A stretch of 61,189 bases of DNA from JANRKN01 sp033763435 (GCA_033763435.1 JANRKN010000067.1:1-61189), one strand, 5' to 3'. Counted from the stretch's first letter, positions 43,816 to 52,266 are shown. The notes: generated by a model from the sequence alone, not told the origin. Numbers and translations: made by a program.

Positions 43816-46248
43816 ATGAACCTCAGACCCGACCAATCCCGCCGGTGCCGCGGACGCCTCGCGTTCGCCGGGGTGGGGCTGCGCACGCTTGTTGCAGGAT
43901 CGGCCTTGTCGCTGTTCGCGGGTGCGCTGGGCGCGTCTCCGCCTGTCTCGCGCGAAGAACTGCCCACGATCGCCGAAGCCCACGCGCCGGGCCGCGTGAT
44001 GGTGAAGCTGCGCGCGGGCGCCGAGTCAGAGCTCGACGCGCTCGTGAAGGTTCTTGAAGGCGAGGTCTCGACGCGATTCACGCTCGTGCCCGGTCTGGTC
44101 TCGCTGCGGACGGGCGTGAGCGCCGAGGAAGCGCTGAGGCGCGCGCGTTCGCGCCCGGACCTGATCGAGTACGCCGAGCCGGACTATGTCTGGTCGGTCG
44201 CGCGCGTGCCCAACGACACGCAGTGGTCGCAGCAGTGGGGGATGTTCAACATCGGGCAGGTGGTCAACGGGCGCATCGGCATCCCGGGCGCCGACATCGA
44301 CGCGCCCTCGGCGTGGGATCTGCGGACGGGCGACGCGAGCTTCCGCATCGCCGTCATCGACTCGGGCATCAACGCCGACCATCCCGACCTCGCGGGCAAC
44401 ATCTTCGTCAACCCGGGCGAGATCGCGGGCAACGGTCTCGACGATGACGGCAACGGGCTCATCGACGACGTCCGAGGCTGGGACTTTCTCACCAACACCA
44501 ACAACACCAACGCCGACGCGTTCCACGGCACGCACGTCGCGGGCATCCTGGGCGCCGTGGGCAACAACAACCGCGGCATCGCGGGCGTGATGTGGTCCTG
44601 CAAAGTCCTCCCGCTTCGGTTCATCGGCCCGACCGACGGCACCACCGAGGGCGCGATCGCCGCGCTCCAGTACGCCGTCGCGATGGGCGCGAAAGTCAGC
44701 AACAACTCGTGGGGCTCGCCCGCGTTCTCGCAGGCGCTGCGCGACGCGATCGCCGCGGCAGGCCAGGCCGGTCACCTCTTCGTCGCCGCGTCGGGCAATT
44801 CGGGCGCGTCGGAGGCCAACTACCCCGCGCGGTACAACCTCGACAACATCATCTCGGTCGCCGCGACCGACAGCAACGACGCGCTGGCGACGTTCTCGCA
44901 GTATTCGCCCCTGAATGTGGATCTGGCCGCGCCGGGCGTTGAGGTGCTGAGCCTCAACGCGACGACGGGCTATTCGTTCAGCTCGGGCACGTCGATGGCC
45001 AGCCCCTTCGTCGCGGGCGCCGCGGGGCTGGTCTGGTCGTACCGACCGGCGTGGAACTATCGCCAGGTGCGCGAGCGGATCCTCGCGACCGCGCGCCCTG
45101 TCGCCTCGCTCGCGGGCAAGGTGGCAACCGGCGGCGCGCTCGACCTCGGACGCCTCATGAACGAGGCGTACCTCCCGCCCGTGATCGCGCCCGTGGGCAC
45201 CATCCCGCCCTCGGCTGAACCCGGCATCCCTGTGACGCTCACGGTCAGCGTCGATCCGCGCGAGGACCTCGTCCTCCCCGGCACCGTCGTCGCCAACTAC
45301 CGAACCGACGACGGCAACTGGGCCCAGGTGCCTATGAACGCGATCGGCAACAACCAGTGGACCGCGGTCGTCCGCTCGCGCCGGTGCGGCGATCATCCGC
45401 AGCTCTTCGTCTCGCTCCAGGCTCAGCGCGCCGGCACGCTCACCTACCCCGCCGGCGGCGCGAACGCGCCGATGACGTTCCTCGCGGGCAAGGTCGTTGA
45501 GGTCGCGCGCTTCCGCTTTGAGTCTCCCGAGGGTTGGTCGCTCGCCGACCCCGCCGACACCGCGACCGCGGGCTTCTGGTCGCTCGCCAAGCCCGAGCCC
45601 ACGCTCGCCCAAGCCGGCGGCTGCCCCGAAGGTCAGTCCTGCGCGTCGACCGACCCCCGCGCGGGCTCGAGCATCGGCGCCTTCGACGTCGACGGCGGGC
45701 GCGTCACTCTTACTTCGCCCCCCGTCAGCCTCGTCGCGCGCTCGGGCGTCAAGCTCTCCTACTGGCGCTGGTTCAGCAACAACCAGGGCGGCGCGCCGAA
45801 TACCGACGTCTTCCGCGTGCAGCTCTCCCCGGACAACGGCGCGACTTGGACCACGCTCGAAACCGTCGGCCCCACGGGCGTCGAGGCCGGCGGCGGGTGG
45901 TACCGCGTCGAACGGTCCCTCGACGGCGTCATTCCCTTCACGTCCAATGTCCGCGTCCGCTTCGTCGCCGAAGACGCCGGCGAAGGCTCGGTCGTCGAGG
46001 CCGCCGTCGACGATGTGACCTTCACCGCCCTTGAGTGCAACGAGGCCTGCCCTGCCGACTTCGACGGCTCGGGCTTCGTTGATTCCGACGACTTTGCCCT
46101 CTTCGTCGACTCCTTCGCCCGCGGGTGTCTGGGCGTGGGCGTGCCCGTGCCCCAGTGCCAAGCCTCAGCCGACCTCGACAGCACCGGCTTCATCGATTCT
46201 GACGACTTCGTCCTGTTCTCCGAAGCGTTCGCCAACGGCTGCCCGTAA
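43816..46248 (+). CDS. Secreted subtilisin-like S8 protease with GC-type dockerin cassette
   Basis: 810 residues from ATG 43816 (GGAGG upstream; the frame is open to 43663 but the extra part looks random). An N-terminal signal region (LRTLVAGSALSLFAGALGAS) is followed by an I9-like pro-domain ending in IEYAEPDYVWSV. Triad: D182 (AVIDSGINADHPDL), H237 (FHGTHVAG), S393 (SGTSMASPF). A beta-sandwich domain (residues 470-570) and a second one (RFRFESPEGWSLADPADTAT to VDDVTFTALEC) follow, then EF-hand motifs ADFDGSGFVDSDDFALFV and ADLDSTGFIDSDDFVLFS. Closest in layout to the protease at 35411. Confidence 0.93.
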   Translation: MNLRPDQSRRCRGRLAFAGVGLRTLVAGSALSLFAGALGASPPVSREELPTIAEAHAPGRVMVKLRAGAESELDALVKVLEGEVSTRFTLVPGLVSLRTGVSAEEALRRARSRPDLIEYAEPDYVWSVARVPNDTQWSQQWGMFNIGQVVNGRIGIPGADIDAPSAWDLRTGDASFRIAVIDSGINADHPDLAGNIFVNPGEIAGNGLDDDGNGLIDDVRGWDFLTNTNNTNADAFHGTHVAGILGAVGNNNRGIAGVMWSCKVLPLRFIGPTDGTTEGAIAALQYAVAMGAKVSNNSWGSPAFSQALRDAIAAAGQAGHLFVAASGNSGASEANYPARYNLDNIISVAATDSNDALATFSQYSPLNVDLAAPGVEVLSLNATTGYSFSSGTSMASPFVAGAAGLVWSYRPAWNYRQVRERILATARPVASLAGKVATGGALDLGRLMNEAYLPPVIAPVGTIPPSAEPGIPVTLTVSVDPREDLVLPGTVVANYRTDDGNWAQVPMNAIGNNQWTAVVRSRRCGDHPQLFVSLQAQRAGTLTYPAGGANAPMTFLAGKVVEVARFRFESPEGWSLADPADTATAGFWSLAKPEPTLAQAGGCPEGQSCASTDPRAGSSIGAFDVDGGRVTLTSPPVSLVARSGVKLSYWRWFSNNQGGAPNTDVFRVQLSPDNGATWTTLETVGPTGVEAGGGWYRVERSLDGVIPFTSNVRVRFVAEDAGEGSVVEAAVDDVTFTALECNEACPADFDGSGFVDSDDFALFVDSFARGCLGVGVPVPQCQASADLDSTGFIDSDDFVLFSEAFANGCP

Positions 46249-46357
46249 ACCCGCCTGCCACCGCGCCGCCGCCCCCAGCATCCAACCCAGAGCCCGACCG
46301 TGCGGTCTTTGGAAGGGCCCGCTGTCGTCACGCGCCCCGTGCTGGTAGGATGCTGCG

Positions 46358-47410
46358 ATGAAGTTCCCGGCCGACATGGCCGCCCGACTCCGAGGCTTCT
46401 ACGAAGGCCGCGACGTGCTCGTCACGGGCGGCGCGGGGTTTATCGGCGGGCACCTGGTCGACGCCCTGCTCTCGCTGGGCGCGTCGATCACCGTGCTCGA
46501 CGACCTCTCGAACTCGGAGCTTGACCATCTCTCGGGGCTGATGGAGATCGAGCCCGAGCGAGTGCGGTTCGTGAAGGGCTCGATTCTCGATGACGACGCG
46601 CTGGAGTCGGCCATGCGCGGGCACGAGGCGGTCGGGCCCGGCGTGTCGCGCGTGGGCACACCCATGACGGTCTTTCACCTCGCGGCCGTGGGCAGCGTGC
46701 AGCGCTCGGTCGAGGATCCGCAGCGGACCTGGGCCGTGAACGCGACGGGGACGGTCCGCGTGCTCGAGGCCGCGAGGCGCGCGGGCGCCCGGCGGGTCGT
46801 GAACTTCTCGAGCTCGTCGGTCTACGGCGATCAGCCCGAGCTTCCCAAGCGCGAGACGCAGCTCCCCGCGCCCCGCTCGCCCTATGCCGCGAGCAAGCTT
46901 GCGGGCGAGGCCGCGGTCGCCGCGTGGTGCGCCGCGTACGGCTCGAGCGCGATCAGCCTGCGCTGCTTCAACGTCTTCGGGCCGCGCCAGAGCGCTGACT
47001 CGCGCTACGCCGCGGTGATCCCGGCGTTCATCGCGCGTCTGGCCCAGAACCAGCCGCCGACGATCCAGGGCGATGGTCAGCAGTCGCGCGACTTCACGTT
47101 CGTCGCCAATGCCGTCGCGGCGACGCTGCTCGCGGGGAGCGCGACGCGCGACCTGCGGGGCGAAGCCATCAACGTTGGCACAGCCCGGCGCGTCACGATC
47201 CAGGACCTTGCGCGCGAGATCGCCTCGCGCTTCGGGCTCTCGAACGTTCCGTGGCAGTACCTCCCCGCCCGCGTGGGCGATGTCCGCCATTCGCTCGCCG
47301 ACCTCTCACGCGCCAAAGAGCTCGTCGGCTACGAGCCCTTCGCGACCCTCGAGCAGGGGCTCGACGAGGTCGTCGCGTGGTTCAAGCAGAGCGCCGGGGC
47401 GCGGGCGTGA
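46358..47410 (+). CDS. NAD-dependent epimerase/dehydratase (nucleotide-sugar epimerase)
   Basis: 350 residues. Extended SDR fold: VTGGAGFIGGHLVDAL (about 22-37), FHLAAVGSVQRSVEDP, NFSSSSVYGD, and SPYAASKLAGE with the catalytic Tyr-x3-Lys. LRCFNVFGPRQ and GDGQQSRDFTFV are typical of GalE/WbpP-like UDP-sugar 4-epimerases, and WQYLPARVGDVRHSLADLSR matches the C-terminal substrate domain. Substrate not determined. TAGGAT lies 6 nt before the ATG, suggesting a leaderless mRNA. GTGA overlap with the following small gene. Confidence 0.9.
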   Translation: MKFPADMAARLRGFYEGRDVLVTGGAGFIGGHLVDALLSLGASITVLDDLSNSELDHLSGLMEIEPERVRFVKGSILDDDALESAMRGHEAVGPGVSRVGTPMTVFHLAAVGSVQRSVEDPQRTWAVNATGTVRVLEAARRAGARRVVNFSSSSVYGDQPELPKRETQLPAPRSPYAASKLAGEAAVAAWCAAYGSSAISLRCFNVFGPRQSADSRYAAVIPAFIARLAQNQPPTIQGDGQQSRDFTFVANAVAATLLAGSATRDLRGEAINVGTARRVTIQDLAREIASRFGLSNVPWQYLPARVGDVRHSLADLSRAKELVGYEPFATLEQGLDEVVAWFKQSAGARA

Positions 47411-47625
47411 TCGTGCGATTCCTGCGAACGGTCGGCGAACTTCTCGGCGGCGCGTGGGCGCTCGCGCTCTTGGCCCTCCGCAGCGGCCTGCGCTTCAAGG
47501 GCGCCTACTGGACCTGGCGGATGCAGACCGCCTTCGGGCGCGGCATGCCCGAGTCGCGCGCCGAACTGCTCAGGGGCCTCGTCGAGTACGCCCGCTGGAT
47601 GCACCGCGTCCGGCGCATGGGCTGA
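47407..47625 (+). CDS. Small membrane protein, unknown function
   Basis: 72 residues from GTG 47407, overlapping the epimerase stop by 4 nt; GTG 47413 is an alternative. One hydrophobic helix (LLGGAWALALLALRSG) and a basic C-terminal part (VEYARWMHRVRRMG). Translational coupling to the epimerase supports it as real; no family recognised. Confidence 0.6.
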   Translation: MIVRFLRTVGELLGGAWALALLALRSGLRFKGAYWTWRMQTAFGRGMPESRAELLRGLVEYARWMHRVRRMG

Positions 47626-47764
47626 GGCGAAGACCGCGCACGAAGCTTCGCCCGTCCAAAGCAGAATCCGAACGGTTCGTGAAGATCCACAACCCGGGGC
47701 CGGTTTGGCGCGTTCCGCGCCCGGATCGTCGGGTGTTTGTGAGGCATCGGCCCTCAGCGGTCGA

Positions 47765-47770
47765 TAGACT
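47765..47770 (+). promoter_or_regulatory. TAGACT -10 element upstream of the Pro/Ala-rich membrane protein
   Basis: The same hexamer as at the rpsA, 10487 and 23S promoters; no good -35 is visible at the right distance (TTGTGA is 22 nt away). Confidence 0.35.
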
Positions 47771-47811
47771 GTTCCGCGTCGGGTCGGGACAGCGCTTTGG
47801 GAGTATCGACG

Positions 47812-48192
47812 ATGAGCAATCAGGGCGGTTCGCGGGGCTTCGTGCCCGGGCTGGTGCTGGGGATCGTGATCGGGTCGGTCGCCACGGCGTTCATCGCGCC
47901 GTTCCTGGGCGGAGGCGCGCCCAAGATCGAACGCACCAAGGCCCCGGCGCAGACCGCGCCCGGCCCGGCGCTGCGCGACGGCGTGCCCGCCGAGCAGGCC
48001 TCGCCCGAAACCCCCGCCCCTGAGCAAAGCGCCCCCGAACAGACCGCGCCGGCCCAGCCTGCCGCCAATCAGCCTGCCGCCAATCAGCCCGCGCCCGCGG
48101 AGGCCAAGCCCGCGGAGGCCAAGCCCGCGGAGACCAAGCCCGCAACGCCCCCCGAGCCCAAGCCCGCTCCGCCCAACGTCGAGCCCAAGTAA
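47812..48192 (+). CDS. Membrane-anchored Pro/Ala-rich protein
   Basis: 126 residues from ATG 47812 (GGGAG 9 nt upstream). One N-terminal membrane helix (FVPGLVLGIVIGSVATAFIA) and a long low-complexity tail with repeats such as PAEAKPAEAKPAETKPA and PAANQPAANQPA, encoded by tandem DNA repeats near 48055-48145. Probably an extended periplasmic spacer. No family recognised. Confidence 0.65.
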   Translation: MSNQGGSRGFVPGLVLGIVIGSVATAFIAPFLGGGAPKIERTKAPAQTAPGPALRDGVPAEQASPETPAPEQSAPEQTAPAQPAANQPAANQPAPAEAKPAEAKPAETKPATPPEPKPAPPNVEPK

Positions 48193-48264
48193 GCGCACCC
48201 TCTCCGAGCGTCGTTCTGCGCGAGGCCCGATCGTCCGCAGGGCGGACCCGGCCAACACTTGCGC

Positions 48265-49173
48265 ATGAGCGCGATCGACGCCGCCCGGCTTCTCCGCATC
48301 GTCAGGCAGCAGGCCCAGACCGCCGAACTCCTCGGCGTGGACTTTGTGCCCAGCTTTACCCGCGCCCAGCCGGTCCAGCCAGCCCCCGTCCAGCCGGCCC
48401 CCGTCCAGCTTGCTCCGGTTTCCGCGCCCGAAGCTCGCGTGACAGTGCCGCCCGCTTCCGAGCCGGCTCGGGCGCCCGTTCCCCCGCCCGCCCCTGAGGC
48501 GAGTGTGCCGACGGCTTCAGCGCCCATCGCTGCGCCGGTCGCCGAGTCTTCGGGCCGATCGCGTGAATCCGTGCAGGCGCAGCTCGACGCGATCCTCGCG
48601 CGCTACGAGGCCGATGCGCCGCACCGCAAGTTCAAGACCGCGCACACGCGGATCGTCTTCGGCTAGGGCGATCCGCTCGCCCGTCTGATGTTCATCGGCG
48701 AGGCGCCCGGCGCCGACGAAGACCGCGAAGGTCGGCCGTTCGTGGGCGTCTCGGGCGAGAAGCTCAACGAGATGATCCGCGCGATGGGCCTCACGCGCGA
48801 GTCGGTCTACATCGCCAACGTCATGAAGACGCGCCCGCCCAACAACGAGACGCCGACCTTCGACGAGATGCGCCACACGCTGCCCTATCTCGTTCAGCAG
48901 ATCCGCGCGATCGGCCCCGAGGTGATTGTGATCCTCGGCGGGACCGCGCTGAAGGGCCTCATGCCCGACGTGCGCTCGGGCATCACCCGTGCCCGCGGCG
49001 AGTGGCTCACTTGGGTTGACGACGCCTCCGACCTTCGGATCCCCGTCATGCCGACATTCCACCCGGCGTATCTGCTGCGGAATTACACGCCTGAAACCCG
49101 CCGGGCGATGTGGTCGGACCTCAAGCTGGTGATGGAACGGCTTGGGCTTGCGATCCCCGCGTCCAAGGCCTGA
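48265..49173 (+). pseudogene. Family-4-type uracil-DNA glycosylase interrupted by one in-frame amber codon
   Basis: 303 codons in one frame, with TAG at 48664-48666 after KTAHTRIVFG; the next codons read GDPLARLMFIGEAPGADED in the same frame. In the family this spot is VFGEG(D/N)P, so GAG to TAG is the simplest change. Downstream motifs are intact: GEAPGADEDREGRPFVG, IANVMKTRPPNN, MPTFHPAYLLRN. Upstream is a Pro/Ala/Val-rich linker from about residue 35 to 100. The cysteines that hold the 4Fe-4S cluster in classic family-4 enzymes are not seen (KTRPP in place of KCRPP). It removes uracil from DNA when functional. Options: real pseudogene, read-through, restart at ATG 48688, or a sequencing error. 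Confidence 0.82.
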
Positions 49174-49223
49174 ACGCCCGCGTCGAGCGCCTCAGCGCAC
49201 CCCGGACGACTCTTCGAATGGCG

Positions 49224-49248
49224 AAAAACCCCGTCGGCTCGCCGGGGG
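49224..49248 (-). terminator. Intrinsic terminator for the minus-strand CusF-like gene
   Basis: On the minus strand CCCC-CGG-CGAG-CCG-(2-nt bulge)-GGGG is followed by TTTTT. Confidence 0.6.
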
Positions 49249-49385
49249 CCGGCCGCGTGCGGGCGCGCTCCGCATGCGCCGATGAGGGGAACCCTTCAGC
49301 CGTGATTTTTTCGAACGGTTTGGAACCGCCTGAGGAACGCGCCCGTATCGGAAACGGTCCGAGTCATCCCATTGACCCCCACGAG

Positions 49386-49424
49386 ACCCGGTACTCAGGA
49401 GTGATCTTGGGTGCCGGGTTTTTT
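49386..49424 (+). terminator. Intrinsic terminator on the plus strand
   Basis: Stem ACCCGGTAC / GTGCCGGGT (one wobble) with a 16-nt loop, followed by six T. It is 213 nt after the glycosylase stop and may instead end a small RNA starting near 49310. Confidence 0.7.
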
Positions 49425-49455
49425 CGTGCGCCCGTTCGCGGCGGGGGCCGCGGTC

Positions 49456-49911
49456 TCAGTGCCCCGCGTGCGGGTTGGTCGTCGTGAGATTGACCTTCGC
49501 GTCGGCGGGCAGCTCTTTGATCTCGGTGATGAAGTAGGGCGGCGCCGGATCGTTCCAGCGCACCTGGAACGTGAACTCGACCGGGTCGCCTACCTCGAGC
49601 CCTTCGAGCGTCACGCCCGGCGCGAGCTTCGTGAAGGGCATCGTCATTTCCTTCATGCCCACGGCCTTGCCCGCGCGGTCCAGAAAGCCCGGGATCTCTT
49701 CGTGGTGGATCTCAAAGCGCGAGGCGGGCTGACCCGCGACGGGCAGCATCGCCACGCGACCGCGGAGCGTGTACGCCTTGTCACCGGGCGTGGCCTGCAC
49801 GGTGGGCGCTGGCTTGGCGTCTTCTTTCTTGCAGGCGCTCAGGGACAAAAGCGAACACGCCGCGGTCACGAGGGCCGCGGCGTGCGAAAGACGTTGGGAG
49901 CGGGTCTTCAT
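49456..49911 (-). CDS. CusF-like copper-binding lipoprotein
   Basis: 151 residues from ATG 49911. Lipoprotein signal LVTAACSLLSLSACKK with lipobox LSAC. The mature domain is a small beta-barrel like CusF: TLRGRVAML, FEIHHEEIPGFLDRAG and MKEMTMPFTK, where the His and the Met-x2-Met-x-Met cluster can hold Cu(I), then GLEVGDPVEFTFQVRW. The C-terminal tail NPHAGH adds two histidines. It likely binds or chaperones copper in the periplasm. No cusCBA genes are nearby; the P-type ATPase at 5373 is far away. A minus-strand terminator follows at 49224. Confidence 0.82.
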   Translation of the reverse strand: MKTRSQRLSHAAALVTAACSLLSLSACKKEDAKPAPTVQATPGDKAYTLRGRVAMLPVAGQPASRFEIHHEEIPGFLDRAGKAVGMKEMTMPFTKLAPGVTLEGLEVGDPVEFTFQVRWNDPAPPYFITEIKELPADAKVNLTTTNPHAGH

Positions 49912-49976
49912 GCGCGACGATAGGTCGCGGCAGAGTCGCCCGGCCGAGGGAGTTGGGCCCCCGGCGTTCCCGATGC

Positions 49977-50312
49977 TCAGGCGTTCTTGATGCTCAGATA
50001 CGACGCCACGCCCGACAGATCGCGCGCGAGGTCGAGGTTGAAGCGCATCGTCCAGTTCTCGCCCGTCGCGACGCGGATCACCTTGGCGCAACGCTCACGG
50101 CTCACCCAGTCGCGGTTACCGCGGTTGTAGACGTTCATCCGCTGGCGGCGCATCCGCTGGGCGCGCTGCAGAGCGCGGCGGTTGGAGGGATCGAGCCGCA
50201 TCAGACGCGCGATCGTGTCCCGCGCGCCCTGCGACAGCGGAACCTTCGAGATCGTGCAGGAGATGTTGGTGCCGGGCTTGAGCGAGGCGAGCGGATCAGT
50301 GGCCGGGGACAT
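49977..50312 (-). CDS. Conserved hypothetical basic protein
   Basis: 111 residues from ATG 50312 (GGAG 8 nt upstream, TAGCAT further up). Basic helical middle (LDPSNRRALQRAQRMRRQRM) and a beta-rich end (WVSRERCAKVIRVATGENWT). The arginine density and small size suggest an RNA-binding or ribosome-associated protein, but no family is recognised. It shares the strand with the CusF-like gene (65 nt gap). Confidence 0.65.
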   Translation of the reverse strand: MSPATDPLASLKPGTNISCTISKVPLSQGARDTIARLMRLDPSNRRALQRAQRMRRQRMNVYNRGNRDWVSRERCAKVIRVATGENWTMRFNLDLARDLSGVASYLSIKNA

Positions 50313-50434
50313 GCGAAGCTCCGTTCAAAGTTGGGCCAATATGCTAGCCGCGTCTCCCCTCCGGTCCAGTCCGGGCGCCTTCGGACCTCGACCGCCCGCG
50401 AAAGCGCCCGATCGCTTTCCTACTGTTGCCTCCC

Positions 50435-51796
50435 ATGACCCAAGCCCAGCCCGTCTTTGATCCGAACGCCTCCCACCAGCAGAAGCCCAAGCTCAGGCCC
50501 GTCCGGGCCTTTCCAGCCCAGTTCAACCAGCAGATGGTTATGGGGCTGGCCGACGCGAGGCAGATCTCTGAGCGCGTGGTCTTTACGAGCCCCGCGGCCC
50601 AGCACCTGCTGCCTCTGATGGACGGCACGCGGGGCCTGGACGAAATCGTGGGCCAGGTCGGCCGGGGACTCACCCGCCCGATCCTCGAGCAGCTCGTCGC
50701 CCAGCTTGACGACGCCGCTCTGCTGTTCGGACCCAAGTACGAAGCCCTTCTCGCCAAATCCCGGGCAGAATTTGATGCCTCACCCAATCTTCCTCCGGGT
50801 TCCACCGCAGCCTTCGCGGATGCTTTGGTCGTGGCCAAGCGTCAGGCGGAGGCGCAGCAGGCTGGGAAGAAGCCTGAGGAGGTTCAGGTTTCGGAAGAGG
50901 AGAAGGTGGCCGAGGGGCCCGGTTTGCTGGCGCAGGCGTTCGAGCAGTGGATCGCCGCGGCGCTCAAGGATGCCAAGGCGCCCGCGTTTGACAGCCTCCC
51001 CAAGGCCGTGCTCGCCCCGCACATCGACTATGCCCGCGGCTGGGTCAACTACGCCCACGTCTGGGGCCGGATGCGGGTCGTTGATCGCCCCGACCGCGTC
51101 ATCGTTCTGGGAACGAATCACTTCGGCGAAGCGACGGGCGTCTGCGGCTGCGACAAGGGGTATCAGACCCCCCTGGGTGTTTCGGCGGTCGACGTCGGCG
51201 TGCGGGATAGTCTTCGTAAGCGCTTGGGCGACAAGCTCTTCGCGCATCGGTTCGACCACGAGCGCGAGCACTCGATTGAGCTGCAGGTCGCGTGGATCCA
51301 GCACGCGCTGGGCAAGAACGATCAGGGCCAGTTTGTGCCGGTGTTTGGGGCGCTGGTGCACGATCCGGTCGTCAACGGGGGCGAGTCCTACGACGGGCAG
51401 GGCGTGGGGATGAACGACTTCGTCGAGGCGGTCCGCGAGACGATCGCGTCGCTGCCCGGGCGGACGCTCGTGGTTTCGTCGGCGGACTTGAGCCACGTGG
51501 GCCCGGCGTTCGGCGATCAGCAGACGCTCGCGGGCGAAGGCCCGGCCGAGCAGTTCAGGAACAAGGTGTTCCAGCACGACCGCGAGATGCTCGAGCTGTT
51601 CCGCCAGGGCAAGCACGAGGATCTCGTCGCCTCGATGTCATGGCAGCAGAACCCGACGCGTTGGTGCTCGGTGGGCAACATGACCGCGGCGATGCGGATC
51701 GTGGGTGCCTCGGGCGGCGAGATTCTCAACTACGGCGCAGCGATGGATGAGCAGGGCATGAGCCTGGTCTCGACCGCCGCGATGGTGCTGGCCTGA
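50435..51796 (+). CDS. MEMO1-family protein (AmmeMemoRadiSam system B) with PqqD-like N-terminus
   Basis: 453 residues from ATG 50435. Residues about 190-450 are the MEMO fold: VLAPHIDYARGWVNYA, LGTNHFGEATG, DHEREHSIELQVAWIQ, VVSSADLSHVGPAFGD and the C-terminal WCSVGNMTAAM, with metal-site-like His/Asp/Cys conserved. MEMO1 is related to extradiol dioxygenases and usually occurs with an AMMECR1 protein and a radical SAM enzyme; neither is present here. Residues 30-100 (LLPLMDGTRGLDEIVGQVGR to LLFG) resemble a PqqD-type peptide-binding winged helix, linked by a charged coil. TACTGT 8 nt before the ATG suggests a leaderless mRNA. Confidence 0.86.
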   Translation: MTQAQPVFDPNASHQQKPKLRPVRAFPAQFNQQMVMGLADARQISERVVFTSPAAQHLLPLMDGTRGLDEIVGQVGRGLTRPILEQLVAQLDDAALLFGPKYEALLAKSRAEFDASPNLPPGSTAAFADALVVAKRQAEAQQAGKKPEEVQVSEEEKVAEGPGLLAQAFEQWIAAALKDAKAPAFDSLPKAVLAPHIDYARGWVNYAHVWGRMRVVDRPDRVIVLGTNHFGEATGVCGCDKGYQTPLGVSAVDVGVRDSLRKRLGDKLFAHRFDHEREHSIELQVAWIQHALGKNDQGQFVPVFGALVHDPVVNGGESYDGQGVGMNDFVEAVRETIASLPGRTLVVSSADLSHVGPAFGDQQTLAGEGPAEQFRNKVFQHDREMLELFRQGKHEDLVASMSWQQNPTRWCSVGNMTAAMRIVGASGGEILNYGAAMDEQGMSLVSTAAMVLA

Positions 51797-51798
51797 GC

Positions 51799-52266
51799 AT
51801 GCTCGCGACGTTCGCGCAGGCGGCCGGATCATCGATGGGGCCGTCGATGGGGCCCAGTTCGTCCATCGGTGCCGCGGGCGCGCTCGGCACGGCGTTCCCG
51901 GTCTGGCTCATCGTCGCGCTCTATCTCGCGGGCCTCGTGCTCGTGGGCGGCGGGCTGTGGATGATCCGCTCGCGCGCGCACGAGCCCGAGCGGGCGACGG
52001 AGATTCCCAAGGTTGGCAATCTGGATACGCGGGGCGGCTATGCCAAGGCTCGCGCGTGGGTCGCGGGCCTCACGGTCGCGACGCGGTACGCGATCGGGCT
52101 CAGTGCGATCGCGCTGGGGTATCACCTTGTCGCGTGGGCAAGCCCGCCGGCGTGGTTCCCGGTGAGTGTGCCCATCGAGCGCTGGTGGCTTGTGGTCGTG
52201 GGTGTCGGGCTGACGATCGGCGGCGCGCTGTTCGGGGATCGAATCGAACGGCGGAACGTCTCATGA
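51799..52266 (+). CDS. Three-helix membrane protein, unknown function
   Basis: 155 residues; starts 2 nt after the MEMO1 stop, so co-transcribed. Met/Pro/Ser-rich N-terminus (SMGPSMGPSSS), then three hydrophobic helices (FPVWLIVALYLAGLVLVGGG, YAIGLSAIALGYHLVAWA, WWLVVVGVGLTIGGALFG). No motif recognised. Confidence 0.65.
   Translation: MLATFAQAAGSSMGPSMGPSSSIGAAGALGTAFPVWLIVALYLAGLVLVGGGLWMIRSRAHEPERATEIPKVGNLDTRGGYAKARAWVAGLTVATRYAIGLSAIALGYHLVAWASPPAWFPVSVPIERWWLVVVGVGLTIGGALFGDRIERRNVS

Noticed and set aside
44026..46161. A 711-codon minus-strand open frame opposite the third subtilase
   Set aside because: The subtilase triad and EF-hand motifs on the plus strand are unambiguous; the minus frame is Arg/Asp/Val noise.
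48055..48145. Short tandem repeats as a CRISPR or mobile-element signal
   Set aside because: They encode the Pro/Ala/Lys repeats of a membrane-anchored protein and lack spacers.
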